DNA from: Nemertoderma westbladi
Lineage: Eukaryota; Xenacoelomorpha; Nemertodermatida; Nemertodermatidae
Assembly (NCBI GenBank): GCA_032718475.1
Contig: JAUCBJ010007286.1
Span: forward strand, 1-25,053
DNA length: 25,053 bases
Direction: 5' to 3'
Shown in pieces: positions 18,803-25,053 of the stretch. Under the pieces are notes generated by a model. That model did not search any database, was not told the origin of the DNA, and saw nothing but the letters and a program-made list of their open reading frames with translations. How positions within the stretch are numbered: position 1 is the first letter of the stretch; every line of letters begins with the position of its first letter. A program made the translations under genes and the position numbers.

Positions 18803-19354
18803 TGATGATTAGCTGACGTAGGATTCTGATGTACCCGTATTTGCAATAATTATTCTCTATATTGCGGATGGTTGAGAAAATAAGTGATGCAAGGTGCAAT
18901 ATCTTATGATTTGTTATAAAAATTTATGATAAAAATTATATATTTGCCTTGCCTAGACAAAGGATTGTGTTTAATCTTGTTTACTGTTTTACTAAAAATC
19001 ACCCATCCATCATAGTAATTTAATGACCAGAAGCAAAAATCACTTTTTTGTATAAAAATGCCCTACTGTTAACTATTTTTTGTATCCACCCGCACTATAT
19101 AGCAATTAATAAATGTGACTCTACTTATGCTAAGTGGGGGAGGAGGGGGGGGGGGGGGGGGGGGTCTGTAATTTGTCATAATAAGTCGATTTATAATTGT
19201 AAATTTGTTCATACAATATTCATATACAAGAATATTATCTGTAATATATGTAAGAACTAACTTTGTTAATTTTTTTTGTAGTTGTATGTCACTTTAGACT
19301 GTATGCTATCTTAGGTAGTTTTTAGTTATATTGTTATGAAATTATTCTGTTATT
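18803..19354. other. Non-coding spacer with poly-G tract
   Basis: About 550 bp of AT-rich DNA with a G-rich run at 19136-19164, followed by a tctgtaatttgt sequence that recalls the module after the poly-G tracts near 11.9-12.0 kb. No gene or element terminus could be identified here. Confidence 0.5.
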
Positions 19355-21887
19355 ATGTTGTATTGCACATATTGTGGTGCTGACTGTGTTAACCTGAATT
19401 TTTACAGAGATCATCTTAAGATATTGCATTGTGTTGATGTTCACAATGTTAGACTGATTTGTAATCAGGATTGGTGTAAGTTAGACTTTCATAGGTTTCA
19501 AACTTTGGCACTTTGGAACTTTGTGTGTTCATATTAACACACAACATGCACACTGTATTGCTGATAATGTCCAAGTGGTAACTGAATCAGAATCCGTGGC
19601 ATCTACTGGTGCTGTAGACTCTAATTGTATTCTAGATTTATATGATGATAAATGGACAATGAGGTTTCTCCTGTAGAGCGATTACGACAACTTTTGTCTA
19701 GTTCCATTAAGGTAATCAACGGTAAAGTTTGCAACATTGATGCTCTCAACTTTATTTTGGAGCTGCGCAGTAGTGATTCTGTTCCTTTGTCAACTATTCA
19801 GAAGATGATTAATGACTTGATACCTTTTTCTGTAAAAGTATTTCTGTTATTGAAGAAGCACTTTGCAATACATTAGATAAATTGGATCTTAATTCAAACT
19901 CTGATTTTGTTGTCATTAAAGATGCTCTAAAGATTTATAGCAGTCCATTTCAGAACATTCTTACTCAATATCTTCAGGAAAAGATACTGGATGAGTTAGG
20001 GTATTTTATTCCACCAAAAGACTTTATAATTGACCAGGCAATTGATGCGCATAAAACGACTACTGACCTGGTATATAAAAATAAGCTATTAACGGGGCAA
20101 TATATTCCTGTTCAACAACTATTAGAACGATTTTTTTTCTTTGCCTGATGTCTTTCCGACTCTTCTCAATTATTTGCATGATGTTGGTAATAGTGTAAAA
20201 AGTCAAATATGTGATTTTAAGGATGGCCATTTATGGGTGAATAATGAGATGAGAATGAGAATAATTAAACACCAAAATACAGAACGAACATTGGTTGTAC
20301 CTGGTTTCTTCTACCATGATGATTTCGAAGTGGCCAATCCTCTAGGTTCCAAAGCTAAGATACACAAAGTTGGTAATGTTTTCCTAACATTGAAAGGACT
20401 TCCTCCACTTGTAAATTGTAGAGTGGCAAACCTACTCTTCCTTCTAATGCATTTTTCCTCTGATCGTTCACAATTTGGAAATAAAAAGACATTTTATATA
20501 CTTCTTAACATATTTAAACATTTGGAATCACATGGTATGAACTTCATTTATGATCAAATCCAATACAAAGTTTATATTGTTATTATTCAAATCCATGGCG
20601 ACAATTTGGACATGAATTCCTTACTAGGATTCATAGAAGGATTCACTGGTAATTATCCATGTCGGCGATGCAAATGTTTAAGATTAAACATCGTTAGGAC
20701 ATTGACAGCCGATCCACTTTTGTACCGAAAAATTACCAATTATGAGGATGATTTACAGGTAGATGCTGGAACGTTTTTGTTTTAATGAACTACCTTCGTT
20801 TCATGTTTATAGTAATTATACCTATGATATAATGCACGATTTACTTGAAGGTGTTTGTGAGTATGTCCTTATCTTTATGACCTCCTCTTCATTAAGAAAT
20901 ATTTTTCCTCAAACGATCTTAATAGGCACATCAAGGCTTTCGATTTTGATCATTCCTCACAACCACCATTCTTTGATGATGACAAACTTAGAAAGAAAAA
21001 AATGAACTTGTCAGCTGTGCAGATGCTCAATCTGACTCTAGCTCTTCCACTTTTAATTGGGAAATATATCAAAGAGGGTGATGAATCATGGCTTGTATTT
21101 TTAAAATTAAGGGAGGTTTCATTGCCTTGCACCATCATTTACTGAATCTGAAATTTGTCATTTTTCATCAATCATTACATAATTTTTGGAAGTTTATATT
21201 AATACATTTAATATAAACTGTTTGCAATTGAAATTCCTTAACTTAATACATTATCCAGAAACCATTAGGAAGGTGGGTCCACTATTATGGATGTGGGCAA
21301 TGCGTTGTGAAGCAAAGCATGGCCCAATTAAGCGTACAGCTTCCATTGTATGTAATTTTAAAAATATACCAAAAACTCTCTCAAAGCGTCATCAGTTAAC
21401 TCAAGCATATAGATTTTTGTCAAATGTTGGCTTAACCTCGCACAATGTTATATCAAAATCGTCCACTACCATCCAGCTAAGTAGCTTAACTAATGAAAGT
21501 GATATTAATTTAATATTAAATGGCTATGGTCTATTGAAGGATATACATTTATGTGCTGATATTGAAATTTGTTCCATAATTTACAAAAAAGGTTTAATAC
21601 TATGTGTTGGTATGGAATTAAATTCCAATTTTTATATTACTATTCCTAAATTTTGCGAAATATCTTATATTTTCACAAATGGAAATAATTACTACATAAT
21701 ATGTGAAAAATTGCCTCTGGCTGGATTTTGTGACCACTTACAAGCTTTTGAAGTTGAGTCATCAATTGCGAGTGTTGTTAATCCATATTGTTGTATTAGT
21801 GATGTTAATGAATTGATGTCACCTTGGCCTTTGCGAAAACACATAGTTAATAATACTATTTTTGTCGCATTGTGGCATCGATTGTAA
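19355..21887 (+). pseudogene. CACTA/EnSpm-like (Tnp2-type) DDE transposase, multiply frameshifted
   Basis: The N-terminus has two C2H2-like fingers (YCTYCGADC...HLKILH, and CNQDWCKLDFHRFQ with its His pair in a shifted frame near 19530). The remainder is spread over at least seven frame segments: 19652-19876, 19882-20148, 20141-20785, 20763-21005, an unlisted plus-frame piece at about 20910-21143, and 21186-21887. Recognisable blocks are FYHDDFEVANPLGSKAKIHK, LLMHFSSDRSQFGNKK, HGDNLDMNSLLGF (candidate first Asp) with YPCRRCK, YDIMHDLLEGV (second Asp), LHYPE-like IHYPETIRKVGPLLW and AMRCEAKHGPIKRTA (candidate Glu). The GDNL...DxMHxLLEG...MRxExKH order matches animal transposase-like proteins related to Transposase_21/Tnp2. 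No CACTA termini were found, so the superfamily name is moderate confidence. The stop at 21885-21887 lies in the first minisatellite unit. Confidence 0.65.
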
Positions 21888-22538
21888 TTTGGTGTTATGT
21901 AATTGATTGCAATTTGGTGTTATGTAATCGATTGTAATTTGGTGTTATGTAATCGATTGTAATTTGGTGTTATGTAATCGATTGTAATTTGGTGTTATGT
22001 AATCGATTGTAATTGGGTGTTATGTAATCGATTGTAATTTGGTGTTATGTAATCGATTGTAATTTGGTGTTATGTAATCTATTGTAATTTGGTGGTATGT
22101 AATCGATTGTAATTTGGTGTTATGTAATCGATTGTAATTTGGTGTTATGTAATCGATTGTAATATGGTGTTATGTAATCGATTGTAATTTGGTGTTATGT
22201 AATCGATTGTAATTTGGTGTTATGTAATCGATTGTAATTTGGTGTTATGTAATCGATTGTAATTTGGTGTTATGTAATCGATTGTAATTTGGTGTTATGT
22301 AATCGATTGTAATTTGGTGTTACGTAATCGATTGTAATTTGGTGTTATGTAATCGATTGTAATTGGGTGTTATGTAATCGATTGTAATTTGGTGTTATGT
22401 AATCGATTGTAATTTGGTGTTATGTAATCGATTGTAATTTGGTGGTATGTAATCAATTGTAATTTGGTGTTATGTAATCGATTGTAATTTGGTGTTATGT
22501 AATCGATTGTAATTTGGTGTTATGTAATCGATTGTAAT
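21879..22538. repeat. 25-bp minisatellite, 26 full copies plus a partial
   Basis: The unit is cgattgtaatttggtg followed by ttatgtaat, starting at 21879 with a new unit exactly every 25 bases to 22528; a 10-base partial ends at 22538. I found no indels and only scattered single substitutions. Most unit junctions form the palindrome atcgat. The first unit contains the last two codons and stop of the transposase. The array could be a subterminal repeat block of that element or a later slippage expansion. Confidence 0.97.
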
Positions 22539-22540
22539 AT

Positions 22541-23508
22541 ATCAATTTTATGTGTTCAGGGGGGTAATTTTTCGATATCGGTATTGGTATGCGTAGGTAC
22601 AGAAGATTAGTATGCCTTCCGAAATGAGTTGGCCTCCCGAGACGTAGTGCTGCAATCTGATACTGAACTGGTTACCTGTGCCTTGTAACAGCTTAAAAAT
22701 TATGGTTATTTTTAGGGGTGTGCCGCATATCCGGCCGGATTTTGAGAAATTTTTTGTGAACCGAAACTGAAAAAAAAAGATTTATTCGAACTGAGACTAC
22801 GTGACCGACCAGTTGAATTATGGCTTTTCATTAGAAAAAAAAACAGGCAAAATAGCATAAAAAATAATAAAATTTAGCAACTTTTTTAATAATTTTCCTT
22901 TTTAATAAAATTAATTTCTCGAAAATTCATAATTAAAATATTCTAAAAATATCTAGAACACTCAATATACGTTCTAGAAAATTTATCAAGGAAATAAAAC
23001 TGACAAAAATGCATGAAAATTTGTTGAAAAAATGCAACGAAAATGTTGGCACTCGCGGAACTGTTCCCTTATTATCTATACCTGTACTGTAGTTTCCGAG
23101 TTTGTATGCATACAGCCTTAAGAATTATGTAATTAGTAGCTATTGGGAATGATATTGATCAATATCGAAATATATTTAGCTAATTATTGTATTTTATTAT
23201 TTCACCTCCGATAAATAATACAGAACTGCTCAAAACTAGCTAGTATAAAAAATAAAAAATGTGTTCTAGAACAAAAATATTTGTTCTGGAACAAAAAAAA
23301 GTGTTCTAGAATAAAAATATTTATCAAAATTGATAGCTAGCACATCTTATATAACATTTATAAAGAATGACTAAAGCTAGCTAGTATATAAAATCTGGTC
23401 AATGGGTACCCAAGATGTACATATAGCCATAATTTATAATAAAATTAGTCAATTAAAAAAAAATGTTCTAGAACAAAAATTATTTGTTCTAGAATATAAT
23501 TTTTTTAC
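22541..23508. other. AT-rich non-coding region with repeated palindromes
   Basis: No coding relic was recognised. A gccgcatatccggccgg word lies near 22723-22739 in a ggggtgtgcc context that resembles a hAT-type end, but it is unpaired. Between 22972 and 23494 there are five exact TTCTAGAA palindromes and one TTCTGGAA, interleaved with ctagctagtat-type words. Confidence 0.55.
23264..23494. repeat. Clustered TTCTAGAA/TTCTGGAA palindromes
   Basis: Exact TTCTAGAA sites lie at 23264, 23304, 23466 and 23487 (plus 22972 upstream) and TTCTGGAA at 23284. Each is mostly flanked by a t/g on the left and caaaaa or taaaaa on the right. The core matches an inverted heat-shock-element pair (TTCnnGAA). Repetition with shared flanks suggests a repeat family more than a designed promoter. 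Confidence 0.6.
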
Positions 23509-23745
23509 CTACCAATAGCATAAAAAGTAACAAAAACTAGCTATAGTAGCAAAAACTCGTTTATGGGTACACATACTATAGAAGTTCCGCAGTAATCTAC
23601 TCATAAACTTTTCAAAGCGGTTTCCCATGAGATTCTTCTTTGTATCTCTTTTCTCTTTCACAAGATGAGAAATTTTGCGAACATCCATGCATATTCCTTC
23701 TATCCTTAAGCTCTGAGTATGGGCTCCAGGAGTGACATTGGTCAA
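23509..23745 (-). pseudogene. Possible ISXO2/Merlin-like DDE transposase fragment
   Basis: The minus-strand frame contains TPGAHTQSLRIEGICMDVRK, which resembles the C-terminal part of IS1595/ISXO2-like transposases (a TGAHTQxIExxW block that carries the catalytic Glu), followed by FEKFMSRLLRNFY. A frame change just upstream (near 23750) would be needed to reach the preceding NHS-like block. The fragment is about 78 codons, so the call rests on one motif. Confidence 0.35.
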
Positions 23746-24438
23746 AAAAATTTAGTCAAAAAGTGGGTTGGCATGCCATACTAATGCACACAATTTATTA
23801 TAATTTTCACGAAATATTTGAGTTTCTGATGTACACGAAAGTTTCCATGTGTTTACTGTGTAATTTTGACCATCAAGTTGTGTAAAATTTTGCAAAATTT
23901 TCAACTTAGCTAGTTTTTAGTACGCCTTGGATTCTACCCAAAGTGGTAGCTAGTATTAAGTTAATGTGAAACAAGAACAGTCAGCATAATTTCGATGCAA
24001 ATAAGGGTGCATGTAAAGAGCGGACTGCGGACTGGTGGACTACGGATTGCCAAAATCCGCGTGGTCAATTTGAATTATCGACTTCCAAAGTAAGAATCTG
24101 CTCTTTGTTGTCTGGACAAATGGCGGTCTGAAGCCGGTAAATTGTAACCTGATTGGCTCAATCATTTACATAGGCTGAAAGGGAACTTAAAGAATGAATC
24201 ATCCCATTGGCTTTTAAATGTTTACCAATGTGCAACACTGTAATACAGGAAATAATTATCCTATACAGTTAAGGGCCTACTATATAATCAACATTCTACG
24301 GATTATCAGATTATTAATTTCAATAAATATTTTTATATACTTCCTGCCTTTAGAGTTTATGTCACAGTTGTCTGTTCGCAAATATAAAAGAGCGAATATT
24401 CGGACATCCTAACTGAGCCAACCTCCCCCCCATTTTCA

Positions 24439-24557
24439 CGGTTCACACCTTCAAGTAATAAACATAACTCTGCTTCGGCAGCAGAAGTACATACTTCTGT
24501 AGTCACAAAGTCTGCATCCAAAGTAGAGTTACGAATCATACTTAAAAGTGTGAACCG
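24439..24557. mobile_element. Small candidate MITE with cggttcacac inverted ends
   Basis: Arm cggttcacac (24439-24448) pairs with gtgtgaaccg (24548-24557); imperfect pairing extends inwards (cttcaag against cttaaaa). The interior of about 100 bp is non-coding. The outward side reads ggcc then ttaa on the right and cccatttt on the left, and no clean target duplication is visible, so the exact ends are uncertain. Confidence 0.45.
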
Positions 24558-24628
24558 GCCTTAACCTGAGATATTTTAATGAAAGTTCAAGAGTTCTTCC
24601 TACTGCCTACATAATAGGTTAGCAAAAA

Positions 24629-24719
24629 GTTTTAACTTTTAAGAAGAGTTATTCCGACATAATAATAAGAGTTTTAACTTTTAAGAAGAGTTACAGTATT
24701 CCTATAATAAGAGTTTTAA
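24629..24719. repeat. 42-bp tandem repeat, about 2.2 copies
   Basis: Units at 24629-24670 and 24671-24712 share gttttaacttttaagaagag at the start and ataataaga at the end, with a variable middle. A third, partial unit begins gttttaa at 24713. Confidence 0.85.
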
Positions 24720-25053
24720 GAAGTTTCTAAAGAATATCATTCATCTTGGTCTGATGAAACTTTGACTTTAACTCGAAACAATATCGGATCATTCTTATTT
24801 GTCGAGTAAGTACTGTATGTCTAAAATGAAACCCGTTTCCTTCATTATCCAAAAATGTCGAAATATGAGACCCTGTACGTACATCGGTACGCACCCATTG
24901 CATCGATAGAATAATTTTCCACATTCTCTTTTCCTACTTAATTGGAATCAAAAACAAACGTACAGTTACATAAAACTCTCAATCTGGCGTTTAGCCGTAA
25001 AATCACACACCTTATCACCTGCTGAGAGCTTTATCATCTGCTTTACTAAGTCA

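Larger units (their letters stand above)
23746..25053. other. Non-coding region with a small inverted-repeat element and a 42-bp repeat
   Basis: No supported gene. An inverted repeat brackets about 24439-24557, a 42-bp tandem repeat lies at 24629-24719, and a ggact-rich patch lies near 24020-24050. The remainder is AT-rich with nothing recognisable up to the window end. Confidence 0.5.

Noticed and set aside
21879-22538. CRISPR-like regular array
   Set aside because: Units are directly adjacent with no spacers and the context is eukaryotic, so it is a minisatellite.
6387-22740. hAT-type terminal pair formed by cagggtgcaccgg (6387) and ggggtgtgccgc (22716)
   Set aside because: Both lie in the same orientation and are only loosely similar, and no inverted partner was found for either.
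1-25053. tRNA, rRNA or other structured RNA genes
   Set aside because: I looked for tRNA A/B-box pairs with cloverleaf pairing and for rRNA-like blocks and saw none I could support by eye.

Overview
The window reads as gene-poor, repeat-dense DNA from a metazoan nuclear genome. The evidence is AT-rich non-coding sequence, eukaryotic transposon families (two non-LTR retrotransposon fragments, hAT-like, piggyBac-like, CACTA/EnSpm-like and tyrosine-recombinase elements), splice sites with matching phases, minisatellites and long poly-G/poly-C tracts. There is no operon, Shine-Dalgarno or bacterial gene structure. The 8-base palindromes TACCGGTA (14 exact copies) and TAGGCCTA (4 copies), plus the mix of transposon families, make me lean towards a marine invertebrate deuterostome such as an echinoderm. 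That is an impression from memory and was not tested. I see no convincing host gene, and every sizeable coding relic has at least one lesion or truncation.

Layout. 1-3431 is non-coding, with a 44-bp duplication, a poly-C tract, a candidate terminal-inverted-repeat element (about 2333-3057) and a strong hairpin near 3125. 3432-4050 is a decayed LINE reverse transcriptase on the plus strand. 4723-5992 is a tyrosine-recombinase (phage-integrase fold) pseudogene whose C-terminal tail holds six 30-bp repeats. 5993-7258 is non-coding and rich in TACCGGTA. 7259-11425 is a three-exon hAT-like transposase pseudogene (KIAA1586-like family) with one stop and two frameshifts. 11561-11726 is a clean hAT-type MITE with 8-bp target duplications. 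12617-13192 is a GC-rich gag-like fragment, joined at about 13165 to the C-terminal part of a piggyBac transposase that ends at 14165. 14640-15241 holds an approximately 190-bp segment in two copies.

15785-18802 is an uncharacterised, transposon-associated gene split by a 5'-truncated LINE (17305-18368, minus strand) with an exact 11-bp target-site duplication. 19355-21887 is a heavily frameshifted CACTA/EnSpm-like (Tnp2-type) transposase. Its last codons and stop are the first unit of a 25-bp minisatellite with 26 full copies (21879-22528). The rest is AT-rich, with clustered TTCTAGAA palindromes, a possible ISXO2/Merlin-like transposase fragment on the minus strand (23509-23745), a small inverted-repeat element and a 42-bp tandem repeat.

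How the parts may relate. Most are independent mobile-element remains layered over time. The most interesting possibility is that the uncharacterised gene at 15785-18802 and the transposase at 19355-21887 were the two genes of one large element. They share an orientation and lie about 550 bp apart, and the minisatellite could then be a subterminal repeat block.
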